A stretch of 64,000 bases of DNA from Siphonodentalium dalli (GCA_032622095.1 CP136068.1:49098443-49162442), one strand, 5' to 3'; shown: positions 24,203-34,635, counted from the first letter of the stretch. A program made the numbers and translations. The notes: generated from the letters alone by a model not told the origin.

Positions 24203-24719
24203 TTAAAGTTTATAAGCATATTAAAGCACGGCCAACATGGACAATGAGATCTCTTAATGATTGTAATGTGAAATGCAGTATTTAATTATGACCGATGACA
24301 ATGTGTGGCATGTTAGGCAGTCTTTGTAAACATACACTTTGTAATCATACTCTTTGTGATCATATGAAGGTGGGAATAAAGTTTTAGGTACAGTTAAGTA
24401 TAGCTGTTAGGTATATCTGCCTGGGCACTTGCATCATCATTGTATGGGGAAGACGACTGCTGACAGTGGGTTGACTAAATCGATTAGTGGTGTCGAGGTA
24501 GCAGTCAGAGTGGATATTTCACTGAATGCAGTTGTTAATAGTATCACTTTATGTTGAGTTAAATGCAGTAATAACTTTTATTTTCTTTCTGTTTTTATAT
24601 TCGGATTTTCTACATCAGTAGGACTGTAGAATTATAAGCTGGGCACAGACTAAACTTAAATTTGTCATGAAGACAGTGACTTTCTAAGGAGTTTATGTTG
24701 TGAGAGATTTTAATTCCAA

Positions 24720-24895
24720 ATGTCTGGTCAACAGGAGATTAGCTTGGCACCAGCCACCGTGACCTACTCGGATGAGTTCATGGACATACATGTACACGTG
24801 GATGATTTACAAAATTCTTTCTTTTCTGTGAATGGAAACATAGTTTGTTCCTCCACAGATCATCCAATTGTCTACAACTTTTCGGATACATCTAG
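24720..24895 (+). CDS. tandemly repeated 5' coding exon, copy 2
   Basis: The exon has 58 codons plus two bases, starts ATGTCTGGTCAACAG and ends at the same ATCTAG|GTAAG donor. Compared with the other copies it carries a 6-bp insertion (extra His-Val near residue 25) and a 12-bp deletion that removes the acidic Asp-Asp-Gln-Asp segment. Both keep the frame. The product begins MSGQQEISLAPATVTYSDEF and ends VYNFSDTS at the splice. Frame-preserving changes in an exon surrounded by indel-rich intron suggest selection on the protein. The family was not recognised. Confidence 0.68.
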
Positions 24896-25910
24896 GTAAG
24901 TTAGGGATGGAAAAAACTGCTTTTTGATTGGGTGTTTTTTAACTTGAAAAAATATTTGTGGGGGGTCAGCGGGGACTATTGAAATCACTTGTGTGCATTT
25001 GTCCATCCCAGATTATTTCTGAAGGAGATTTTCAGTGATAGTTAATGAAATAAAAATAATATTGGTTTGGGATGCCAGTCAGGTTTGATTATGGGTGCGG
25101 TCTGGACTTTTTTTGTCGGATGAACTTTGTGTACTTATAATTTGCTGATTATTTTGGTTTTCAGATTATAGATTGATTTCTTGTGCGTCGAAGCTAATAT
25201 ATCAGCCATAGGTTATCAGATCTCGATGTAACTTGGTAAGGATGTTCAACATAATGACAGCTTTAATGTTTAGATTTGTTGATGCTCATTTAATACAATG
25301 AAGGAAATAATGGAGTAGTTTTAAAGTTCAAAAGTCAGAGCCCAGGGATGGGTGGAAATTGGAGGGGCACCAAAATTGATGAAGGTATGGGGGGGGACCA
25401 GAATTGATGAACATGTTTTTAAGTTTCATAAGTCAAGAGTCAGCAGGGATTTGGAGAAATGGGAGGGGCACCAACTTTGATGAAAACTTTTTGTCCATGA
25501 TTTCCACCAAACTTTTGTGTAGGCTTCTCCATGATACGAGGACTCAGTGTTAAATGAAGTTACCAAAGTGACAGCATCGTAATCATAATTTCATAAGTCA
25601 GAGACAGCATGATTGGAAAGATTGTGATGGACACCAATATTGATGAAAATATTTTGTCTACGATTTCCACTTTTTCTTAAACTTATATTGTCTGAATGCT
25701 AAAGTGACGACATTGGAGTCAGATGTACCAAAATTGATGATTTGTATTTATGATTTCCAGCAAAAGGCATCATTAGGGGAATATATAATATCGTGGTCTT
25801 AAGTTGCCATAATGACATTCTGTGGTTAGATCGGACCACCAAAATTAATGAAAATTGTTTTGTCGCTGATTTTCATGAAACTTGTACAGATATTTACCGT
25901 GTATTATAGT
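24896..25910 (+). other. intron/spacer after exon copy 2
   Basis: The sequence is homologous to the stretches after copies 1, 3 and 4. It includes one copy of the 34-bp motif at 25070-25103 and diverged short repeats of the type GGGGCACCAAAATTGATGAA. No gene was seen. Confidence 0.6.
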
Positions 25911-26307
25911 TAGGGCTGTAAAAATACACTTGGTCATGATACGATACAAATTGAAATACATGATCGATGATATGATACATAACACAATACACTAAATTAG
26001 TGTTTTCAAATAATTTACCGCCTGGTTTATCAGAACCGACATGTTAATAACTGGAGATAGAGCTCATTTTTAACTAAAGTCCAGTTTAATAGTTAGCTAC
26101 CGGTACATGTAGATGAGTGAAATATACGTAATAGACATGTAAACTTGATATAAAATTGCATGTTTAATATTTTGCTCTTTTACACATGCCTGCCTAAAGA
26201 AATTAATTGATTCTTTGTATCATGATACACATGTTGTGATACGACACATGTATTATTTGAAAGTGTATCACGATACATTAAATTCACAATGAAACATTAC
26301 AGCCCTA
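25911..26307. mobile_element. 397-bp hAT-type MITE, unit-specific
   Basis: The left end is TAGGGCTGTAAAAATACAC, and the right end is ..CATTACAGCCCTA. The flanks are GTATTATAGT and GTATTAGT, consistent with an 8-bp duplication that later gained two bases. The sister unit shows the unoccupied form near 30108 (CGTCTATTAGTGCC). The interior is rich in TGATACGATACA-type words. Confidence 0.75.
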
Positions 26308-27047
26308 GTATTAGTGCCCTCTCAGTCAGGGTTGGGGTTCTTGGGGGAACAAAAAACTTGCTAAAATAAAAATAATAGAATATATATAAAAATAATAGTT
26401 TGTCACCAATTTCCATCACAATTGAATACAGTATATAGAAAGCTGCGTGATCCAGAATTCAATGATGTGGTTCAAGGTTGCCAAAGTTGTACTGTTGTAG
26501 ATATTGATACTTTATAATAGGGATATGATAGGGATATGTCTTGGGGTGCCCTGGCGATTCAAAATTGACAAAACTTAAAAGTCAATCATTGTTTTCCTCT
26601 AAAAAATTTGTTATGTAGACATCTCCATGCATGATACAAATAGGAATCTAATGTTGTGGTTTAGACTCACGAAAGTGATGCCGTCCAACTCAGGATGTGG
26701 CGGGGTTCAGGTGGGTTCCAAAAAGTTAGGCATTCATGAAAATATAAGTGACTATCATTCTCCCCTAAACTCGCCCACCCTGCCAGATATTTTTTTCAAT
26801 ACTTTTCCTTTTTTTGTGTGGATAAATTTACAAGTGATTTTAATGCAATATCATGCAGCATATACCATACCATGAGTTCATACTGCACCACGAGTTCATA
26901 CTACTACAATCAGTATTTAAATGGCCAGTTCAATTCTCAAGCATGTAACATTGTTTGGCCGAGATTATCCTGTCTACTGATCTTTAGTTTATAGCAATAA
27001 TTCATATCTTCAAAATTTGAAGTTACACTGTTGTTGTATGGTTTTAA
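26308..27047. other. unit spacer, no gene
   Basis: The sequence is shared with the following unit (about 30108-30819) and in part with 34160-34300 in the last unit. No coding signal was seen. Confidence 0.5.
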
Positions 27048-27267
27048 CCCTTTGAGTGCCAGGTCCGATTTTTTTATTGACCCATATACCCTGTGCCAAT
27101 GCATTCTCTTATATATGCGAGTCGACCATAGGTCGCCTCGCATATATAAGAGAATGCATTGGCCTAACCCAAAAAACAAAACAAAAAATTCATTTTTTTA
27201 TTATTTTTAGGGCACTCTACAGACCATAAATTAGGGCCGATGAGATCGGCCCCTGGCACTGAAAGGG
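27048..27267. mobile_element. TTAA-flanked MITE with hairpin module (family T), copy 2
   Basis: The termini are CCCTTTGAGTGCCAGG and ..CCCCTGGCACTGAAAGGG, flanked by TTAA (27044-27047 and 27268-27271). The hairpin is at 27095-27163. The exon-less relic unit shows the empty site at about 35607 (GGCTTTAAAGACCAC), while here TTAAAGACCAC follows the insertion. Confidence 0.92.
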
Positions 27268-27362
27268 TTAAAGACCACAAATAAGAGAGTCAATAATTCC
27301 AAGGACAACAGTACTCAATGTGATATCAATGAGATAATGCTATAGTACTACACTGCTACCTA

Positions 27363-27479
27363 CAGTAATGCCCTAAGTAATCGACCCCTTAACCACAGCA
27401 GAATTATGGGTAACTAAATCCTGAAAAGTTACCCATAATTATGCTGTGGTTAAGGGGTCGATTACTTAGGGCATTACTG
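27363..27479. mobile_element. palindromic TA-type MITE (family P), copy 3, short form
   Basis: This 117-bp palindrome is flanked by TA. It keeps the outer ~57 bp of each arm and has lost the centre. The private variant GACCCCTTAACC is present in both arms. The empty site is visible in the next unit at about 31293 (CTGCCTATACTACTTC). Confidence 0.9.
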
Positions 27480-27481
27480 TA

Positions 27482-28057
27482 TACCACTGTACTTCTCCAA
27501 GCACATGATGGGACACAAATCATTACTCATTGAATGCAATGTCTGTAGTTATAATGTCTGTAGTTATAATTAGTGGGCTATCTGACATAAGCAAAACATG
27601 AACCAGGGGATCTCCCAGGTAGACATACTGTAATCATTAATTCACCACTTTGCCTGTTAATAAGTCAGGTTGGTCTCCATCTCATTGCCCATTTATAATA
27701 AGTCAGGTGTTCACAACAGTTTTATTCTCATTTATACTCAGTTTACTGTGTGGAGCAGAGTGACATCTTCACATGTTCAAGATCAAGCTCTAATTTAATT
27801 AAACTTTTGGTTAATTACTTTCTTTGTGTTTCTATGTTCAGAATTTCTGCATCAGTAGGATTATAAGCTCAGCACAGATTAAACATAAATTTGACTTGGA
27901 TGCAGTTACTTTTTATTGAGTTTATGTTGTGAGGGATTATTATTACAAATGTGTGGATCTGAACAGTAGGTTATAAGCTCACTGGGCACAGGCTGAACTT
28001 ACATTAGGAGACATTGACTTTCTAAGGAGTTTATGTTGTGAGGGATTTTTATTCCAA
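27482..28057 (+). promoter_or_regulatory. leader region upstream of exon copy 3, internally duplicated
   Basis: Two tandem versions of the leader occur: 27840-27950 (..GGATTATAAGCTC..TTTATGTTGTGAGGGATTATTATTACAAATG) and 27968-28057 (..GACATTGACTTTCTAAGGAG..TTTTTATTCCAAATG). Copy 4 has the same doubled arrangement, while copies 1 and 2 have one version. These are candidate 5' UTR and promoter sequences. No TATA box is obvious at a fixed distance. Confidence 0.4.
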
Positions 28058-28239
28058 ATGTCTGGTCAGCAGAATATTAGCTTGGCATCAGCCACCGTGA
28101 CCTACTCGGATGAGTTGATGGACATGCACGCGGATCATTTACAAAATTCTTTCTTTTCTGTGAATGGAAACAGAGTTTGTTCCTCCACAGATGACCAGGA
28201 CGATCATCCACTCGTCTACAACTTTTCAGATACATCTAG
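28058..28239 (+). CDS. tandemly repeated 5' coding exon, copy 3
   Basis: The exon has 60 codons plus two bases, from ATG to the donor ATCTAG|GTAAGT. The product begins MSGQQNISLASATVTYSDEL, has the central FFSVNGN..VCSST block common to all copies and the acidic DDQDD segment, and ends YNFSDTS before the splice. It differs from copies 1 and 4 at only a handful of residues (for example Ile to Arg after VNGN, and Asp to His in the HADHLQN stretch). It shares its start, phase and donor with the others. The function is unknown. Confidence 0.7.
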
Positions 28240-29489
28240 GTAAGTTAGGGATGATTTTTGATAGTGTGTTTTTTACCTTGAAAAAATATTTGCGGGCGTT
28301 AGGGGAGGGGACTATTGAAATCACTTGTGTCAATCTTAGTGTGCATTTGTTCGTCCCAGATGATTTCTGAATGAGATTTTCAGTGATAGTTAATGAAATA
28401 AAAATAATATTGGTTTGGGATGCTGGTCAGGTTTGAATATGGGTGCGGTCTGGACTTTTTTGTCGGATGGATTTTATCCCTAACTTTTTGGAGCCCACCT
28501 GAATAATCTGCTGAATTTTTTGTTTGTTTGAATATGGGTGCGGTCAGTACTTTTTTGTCTATGGATTATTCTTTTTGTCTATTGATTTCTTTTTTTTTTT
28601 TAAATATGGGTGTGGTCTGTACTTTTTTGTCGGATGGACAACTTTTTGGAGCCCACCTGAACCCCACCTGAATAATCTGCTGGATTATCTAATGGAGCCC
28701 CATTATTTTGGTTTCCAGATTATAGATTGATTTCTTGTGTGTCCAAGCTAATATTTCAGCCATAGGTTATCAGATCTCAATGGAATTTGGTAAGGATGTT
28801 CAACAAAATGACAGCTTTAATGTTTAGATTTGTAGACTCTCATTTAATACAATGAAGGAAATAATGGAGTGGTTTTAAAGTTCAAAAGTCAGAGAGCCCA
28901 GGGATGGGTGGAAATTGGAGCGGAACCAAAATTTATTAAGGTAGTCATTGGACGGGACCAGAATTGATGAACATCTTTTTAAGTTTCATAAGTCAAGAGT
29001 CATCAGGGATTTGGAGAAGTGGGAGGGGAACCAAAATTTATGAAAACTTTTTGTCCATGATTTCCACCAAACTTTTGTGTAGCCTTCTCCATGAAGTTAC
29101 CAAAGTGACAGCATCAGAATCAGGGAGGCGCCAAAATTCATGTCAGAACATGCTTCATAATTTCAAGTCAGAGTTAACATGAATGGGAAGAATTGGGACT
29201 GGCACCAATATTGATGTAAATGTTTTGTCCACAATTTCTACCTTTTCTTAAACTTATATTGTCTGATTGCTAAAGTGACGACATTGGAGTCAGGGGCACC
29301 AAAATTGATCATTTTGTTTGATTTCCAACAATAGGCATTTCCGCGATTCGGTCAATATATAATATCATGATCTTAAGTTGTAGTGATGACATATCTGTTT
29401 CAGGGATGGTAGATCAGGACAGGGGGATTCAGTGGTTAGATCGGTTCATCAAAATAAATGAAAATTGTTTTGTTGCTGATTTCCTTCTA
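28240..29489 (+). other. intron/spacer after exon copy 3
   Basis: The spacer starts with GTAAGTTAGGG. It holds one 34-bp motif copy at 28418-28451, plus two further partial copies (about 28528 and 28600) of AATATGGGTGYGGTC followed by ..ACTTTTTTGTC. It may be an early stage of the amplification seen after exon copy 4. No gene was seen; the 68-codon frame at 28524 is the repeat translated. Confidence 0.6.
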
Positions 29490-30055
29490 ACTCTATATAT
29501 ACTGTAACCACTGGCGATTCCCCATGTTGAACTGTCTAGGGGTCAGTAAGAATCCCCAGGGTCGGTGTTTCTCTGAGTTCTAAAGGACTAAAGGACCTCT
29601 GGAGTTTTCAGAGAAAGAACATGACCATTTAAAAGAAATACATGTACATGTACTTTATATCAGAATTAAAGCCAAGATACATGAACAATGTACACGCCAA
29701 GAGAAATTCCACAGCTAACAGTGATTTGGTTTTTGGGATTCACACCCTCAGCTTTAACTGTCAAGCTTGGAGCCAAAATGAGCTAAAAGTAGACTCCAGG
29801 ATGAATATAACAGACCTGGAGTCATGCTTCAGTTTAATGCACCAACAGTGGTGTTGTAAATGTCTGATGAAGATATATCTTGTCACATATGACAAGATTG
29901 AGTATTCTCTCCTGTGCAGTGTCACACTGTTTGGTAGCATGAAAAATGAGAGAAGGAACACGCAGTCTGAGTCACTTCAGATGAGATAAATCCATCCCTG
30001 TCACAATACTAAGAATCTAATGGTTAATAATAATTTATATTTGATCAAACATTCT
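29490..30055 (+). other. unit-specific insertion with a 115-codon open frame
   Basis: This block interrupts sequence that is continuous in the previous unit (compare ..GCTGATTTTCATGAAACTTG near 25866 with the split at 29479 / 30063). It contains a plus-strand frame at 29642-29989 with several Cys residues (QQWCCKCL) but no recognised domain. There are no clear terminal repeats. It could be a gene fragment, a retrocopied transcript piece or chance. Confidence 0.4.
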
Positions 30056-30819
30056 TGTCACTAATTTCCATGAAACTTGTGTACACATACATGTATATAT
30101 ACCGTCTATTAGTGCCCTCTCAGTCAGATTTGGGGTTCTTGGCTTCCTAAAATAAAAACAACTGTTTGTTACCAATTTCCATAAAAATTTAATTTCGTCT
30201 ACAGATATATTGTAGCTGCGTGATCAGGAATTTAATGGTGTGGTTCAAGGTTGTCACAGTTGTACCGTCGTAGTTATTGATAGTTAGGGATAGGTCATGG
30301 GGAGGCCCCTAAGACATCAAAATTGACAAAACTAGTAAGTCGTAATTGTTTTCCTCTAAAAAGTTTTGATTATGTAGACATCTCCATGCATGACACAAGT
30401 AGGAATCTAATTTGTGGTTTAGACTTTTGAAAGTGGAGCCGTCCAACTCAGGATATGGTGGGGATCTCAGGTTGGCTCCAAAAAGATTAAAGAAAATTTA
30501 AGTGATTATCATTCTCAGTGAGAATTTTTCACCTAAACTCACCCACTCTGCCAGATATTTAAAAAACAATTTTTTTAATACTTTTCGTTTTTTTTTATGG
30601 TTAAATTTACAAGTTATTTTTTTAACGCAGTATCATGCAGCATATACCATACCATGAGTTCATACTACTGCAATCAGTATGTAAATGCCCAGTTCAATTC
30701 TCAAGTACATGTAAACATGTGGCCAAGATTATCATGTCTACTGATCAATAGTTAGCAAAAATTCATATCTTCAAAATTTGAAGTTACACTGTTGTAACAG
30801 TGTTGTTGTATGGATTTAA

Positions 30820-31201
30820 CCCTTTCAGTGCCAGGTCCGATTTTTGTATCAACCCATATACCCTGTGCCAATGCATTCTCTTATATATGCGAGTCGACCA
30901 TAAAGGTCGCCTCACATATATAAAAGAATGCATTGGCCTAACAAATTTTCATCATTTGTTATTATTTTTTACAATTTTTTACAATTTTAATAATTTTTTC
31001 TTATATTCTTTAACAGACTTATTTTGTAGGTTTTTCATGGGCTTCAAATTTATTACTATGAATACTTGGTGATAGTTTTGAGTTATAACATGCCCCTAAG
31101 GTTTTATCCAGTTTTTAAATTCGCTATAGCATGCTTAAGCATACCACAAAATATGTTGTTTTTTTTTTTTTTTTAGGGCCGATTTTACAGACCGTAAAGG
31201 G
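30820..31201. mobile_element. TTAA-flanked MITE with hairpin module (family T), copy 3, long form
   Basis: The termini are CCCTTTCAGTGCCAGG and ..GACCGTAAAGGG, flanked by TTAA (30816-30819 and 31202-31205). The hairpin at 30867-30937 is the most diverged of the six, with a 2-base insertion in the loop and changes in one arm. The right half is longer than in other copies and includes a T16-type run near 31158. It occupies the same TTAA site as the element in the previous unit, so it probably predates that duplication step. Confidence 0.88.
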
Positions 31202-31205
31202 TTAA

Positions 31206-31801
31206 AGACCACAAATAAGAGAGTCAATAATTCCAATCACAACAGTACTCAATGTGAAATCAATGGGATAATGCTGTAGTACTACACTACTGCCTATACT
31301 ACTTCTCCGAGCACATGGTGGGACACAAATCATTACTCTGACATTGAATGCAAACGTCTGAGCAAAACAAGAACCAGGGGATCTCCCAGGTGGGACTCAA
31401 TCATTTATTCACCACTCTGTTTAATAATAAGTCAGGTGGGCAAGTATAATGCTGTGTAAACACCAGATTTATTCTCATTTATACTCAGTTTACCTTGCGG
31501 AGGCAGAGTGACATATTCACATATTCAGCCATCAAGCTCTAATTTAATTAAATTTTGGTCAACGACTTTGTTTTTCTATGTTCAGAATTTCTGCATCAGT
31601 AAGATTATAAGCGGAGTGCAGACTAAACTTAAATTTGTCTTGGATGCAGTTACTTTCTATTGAATTTATGTTGTGATGGATTTTTATTACAAATGTGTTG
31701 ATCTGAACAGTAGGATATAAGCTCACTGGGCACAGACTAAATTTGCATTAGGAGACAGTGACTTTCTAAGGAGTTTATGTTGTGAGAGATTTTTATTCCA
31801 A
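31206..31801 (+). promoter_or_regulatory. leader region upstream of exon copy 4
   Basis: The sequence is homologous to 27272-28057 without the TA-type MITE. It contains the doubled leader (about 31585-31700 and 31712-31801). It is a candidate 5' UTR and promoter. Confidence 0.4.
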
Positions 31802-31983
31802 ATGTCTGGTCAGCAGGATATTAACTTGGCATCAGCCGCCGTGACCTACTCGGATGAATTGATGGATATACACGTGGACGATTTAAAAAATTGTTTCTTT
31901 TCTGTGAATGGAAACATAGTTTGTTCCTCCACAGATGACCAGGACGATCATCCACTCGTCTATAACTTTTCAGATACATCTAG
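31802..31983 (+). CDS. tandemly repeated 5' coding exon, copy 4
   Basis: The exon has 60 codons plus two bases, with the same start, phase and ATCTAG|GTAAGT donor as the other copies. The product begins MSGQQDINLASAAVTYSDEL and keeps the FFSVNGN core, the VCSST block and the DDQDD acidic stretch. It is the last intact copy; the next unit (about 35.5-35.9 kb) retains leader-like sequence but no exon. The intron that follows carries the 51-unit minisatellite. The protein family was not recognised, and downstream exons were not found in the window. Confidence 0.7.
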
Positions 31984-32321
31984 GTAAGTTAGGGATGGAA
32001 ACACATGCTTTTTGATAGGGTGTTTTTTAACCCCCCCCCCATTTGGATCCCAGAATGCAACAGAATTCAAACTTTTACAATGGAAGGGGAAGAACTCTAT
32101 CTTTAATATATAGAGTTATTCCCACTTCATTGAAAATAATACTGTTTTTTACTGCAATCTAGATTACAAAACGCATTGGCAACTCAACAAAAACAACATG
32201 TCCTCAGTTTATTACACCGGATAAATTGATAATACAATGTTTTGGTATATAATATGGCATATATTTGATATAATGTAATCTGGGGGTTCGATTTAAATGA
32301 CATAAAAATAATATTGGTTTG
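31984..32321 (+). other. intron start with a unit-specific block
   Basis: After GTAAGTTAGGGATGG the sequence departs from the other units at a poly-C run (32031-32040). It returns to homology at about 32302 (CATAAAAATAATATTGGTTT). The ~260-bp block between is not found after the other exons. It contains an inverted pair, AACTCTATCTTTAATATATAGAGTT, at 32093. Confidence 0.55.
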
Positions 32322-34055
32322 GGATGCCGGTCAGGTTTGAATATGGGTGCGGTCTGGATGCCGGTCAGGTTTGAATATGGGTGCGGTCTGGATGCCGGTC
32401 AGGTTTGAATATGGGTGCGGTCTGGATGCCGGTCAGGTTTGAATATGGGTGCGGTTTGGATGCCGGTCAGGTTTGAATATGGGTGCGGTCTGGATGCCGG
32501 TCAGGTTTGAATATGGGTGCGGTTTGGATGCCGGTCAGGTTTGAATATGGGTGCGGTTTGGATGCCGGTCAGGTTTGAATATGGGTGCGGTCTGGATGCC
32601 GGTCAGGTTTGAATATGGGTGCGGTCTGGATGCCGGTCAGGTTTGAATATGGGTGCGGTTTGGATGCCGGTCAGGTTTGAATATGGGTGCGGTTTGGATG
32701 CCGGTCAGGTTTGAATATGGGTGCGGTCTGGATGCCGGTCAGGTTTGAATATGGGTGCGGTTTGGATGCCGGTCAGGTTTGAATATGGGTGCGGTCTGGA
32801 TGCCGGTCAGGTTTGAATATGGGTGCGGTTTGGATGCCGGTCAGGTTTGAATATGGGTGCGGTTTGGATGCCGGTCAGGTTTGAATATGGGTGCGGTCTG
32901 GATGCCGGTCAGGTTTGAATATGGGTGCGGTCTGGATGCCGGTCAGGTTTGAATATGGGTGCGGTCTGGATGCCGGTCAGGTTTGAATATGGGTGCGGTC
33001 TGGATGCCGGTCAGGTTTGAATATGGGTGCGGTCTGGATGCCGGTCAGGTTTGAATATGGGTGCGGTTTGGATGCCGGTCAGGTTTGAATATGGGTGCGG
33101 TCTGGATGCCGGTCAGGTTTGAATATGGGTGCGGTTTGGATGCCGGTCAGGTTTGAATATGGGTGCGGTTTGGATGCCGGTCAGGTTTGAATATGGGTGC
33201 GGTTTGGATGCCGGTCAGGTTTGAATATGGGTGCGGTCTGGATGCCGGTCAGGTTTGATTATGGGTGCGGTTTGGATGCCGGTCAGGTTTGAATATGGGT
33301 GCGGTCTGGATGCCGGTCAGGTTTGAATATGGGTGCGGTCTGGATGCCGGTCAGGTTTGAATATGGGTGCGGTCTGGATGCCGGTCAGGTTTGAATATGG
33401 GTGCGGTTTGGATGCCGGTCAGGTTTGAATATGGGTGCGGTCTGGATGCCGGTCAGGTTTGAATATGGGTGCGGTTTGGATGCCGGTCAGGTTTGAATAT
33501 GGGTGCGGTCTGGATGCCGGTCAGGTTTGAATATGGGTGCGGTTTGGATGCCGGTCAGGTTTGAATATGGGTGCGGTTTGGATGCCGGTCAGGTTTGAAT
33601 ATGGGTGCGGTTTGGATGCCGGTCAGGTTTGAATATGGGTGCGGTTTGGATGCCGGTCAGGTTTGAATATGGGTGCGGTCTGGATGCCGGTCAGGTTTGA
33701 ATATGGGTGCGGTTTGGATGCCGGTCAGGTTTGAATATGGGTGCGGTTTGGATGCCGGTCAGGTTTGAATATGGGTGCGGTTTGGATGCCGGTCAGGTTT
33801 GAATATGGGTGCGGTCTGGATGCCGGTCAGGTTTGAATATGGGTGCGGTTTGGATGCCGGTCAGGTTTGAATATGGGTGCGGTTTGGATGCCGGTCAGGT
33901 TTGAATATGGGTGCGGTTTGGATGCCGGTCAGGTTTGAATATGGGTGCGGTTTGGATGCCGGTCAGGTTTGATTATGGGTGCGGTCTGGATGCCGGTCAG
34001 GTTTGATTATGGGTGCGGTCTGGATGCCGGTCAGGTTTGAATATGGGTGCGGTTT
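32322..34055 (+). repeat. 34-bp minisatellite, 51 units in exact register
   Basis: The unit is GGATGCCGGTCAGGTTTGAA followed by TATGGGTGCGGTCT. The array is exactly 1734 bp, which is 51 x 34 with no insertion or deletion. I read variation at only two positions. Base 33 is C in 24 units (1-3, 5, 8, 9, 12, 14, 17-21, 23, 27, 29-31, 33, 35, 40, 44, 49, 50) and T in 27. Base 20 is T instead of A in units 28, 49 and 50. The unit length is not a multiple of three, and frames contain stops, so it is not coding. The sister introns carry single copies at 17895, 25070 and 28418, which shows the array arose by local amplification. Confidence 0.97.
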
Positions 34056-34394
34056 GGACATTTTTGTTGGATGAACTTAGTGTACTTATAATTTGCTGAT
34101 AATTTTTGGTTAGATTGATTTCTGTTGCGTCCAAATAATATATCAGCCATAGGTTATCAGATCAGGGCTTGGGGAGTCACCAGGGCACCAAAATTGACAA
34201 AACATAACAAGTCATTGTTTTCCTCTAAAAAGTACATGTACATACGTAGACATATGATACAGAGAGAGAGATAAGAAGGAATCAATGTTGTGGTTTAAAC
34301 TTGTGTGGGGCTGTCCGAGTCAGGTATGGAGCAGGGGTAAGGTTGTCACCAAAAAGGTAGGGATTCGGGAAATGGTATTTTTATATGCCTGTAC
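34056..34394 (+). other. spacer after the minisatellite
   Basis: The sequence returns to homology with the other units (TTTGTTGGATGAACTTAGTG, then ATATCAGCCATAGGTTATCA). It then jumps to a part that matches 26530-26670, implying a large deletion in this unit. Confidence 0.6.
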
Positions 34395-34635
34395 AAAAAA
34401 AACTGGACTTATTATGTTATTGAATTCAATCTATTCACTTTTACGTTCCAGATGATAACTTTAGATAATCTCAACTGAATGGAATAAAACAATTTATGTG
34501 AGTTTACTAGCACAAAATACAGGTCAAGTTAAATTTTTGGGTTTCATCCGATAATTTTCACCAGAGTTTTGGCCTTTTGTTGGAATCACCACGGGCATAT
34601 TTTGCCATGCCCAGCGCTGCTCTTGTTTTTAATAA
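34395..34635 (+). repeat. dispersed repeat ending in GCTCTTGTT, copy 1
   Basis: The repeat contains TTCCAGATGATAACTTTAG, ..GGTCAAGTT, ..TTTTCACCAGAGTT and ends GCCATGCCCAGCGCTGCTCT-TGTT. Similar blocks end at about 40735 and 59755, with a related 5' part at 49430-49740. It is a non-coding dispersed family of a kind common in lophotrochozoan genomes (family assignment from general knowledge). Confidence 0.6.

Larger units (their letters stand above)
19531..24719 (+). repeat. segmental duplication, 5' unit A' (upstream of exon copy 2)
   Basis: This is the sister of 13186-17550. The preceding stretch (19347-19530) matches 25196-25571 in the next unit and marks the junction between tandem units. 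Insertions specific to A' lie at 19705-19917, 20600-21281 and 23964-24202. Confidence 0.85.

Noticed and set aside
26937-27179. Frames containing MHWHRVYG and similar (also 23947, 37800, 37873, 30800)
   Set aside because: They are translations of the 69-bp hairpin module and its flanks in family-T elements.
28524-28730. 68-codon frame with repeated YGCG..YFFV
   Set aside because: It is the partially amplified 34-bp motif and neighbouring T-rich sequence read as protein.
32322-34055. CRISPR-like array
   Set aside because: The 34-bp units are directly adjacent with no spacers, and the context is eukaryotic. It is a minisatellite.
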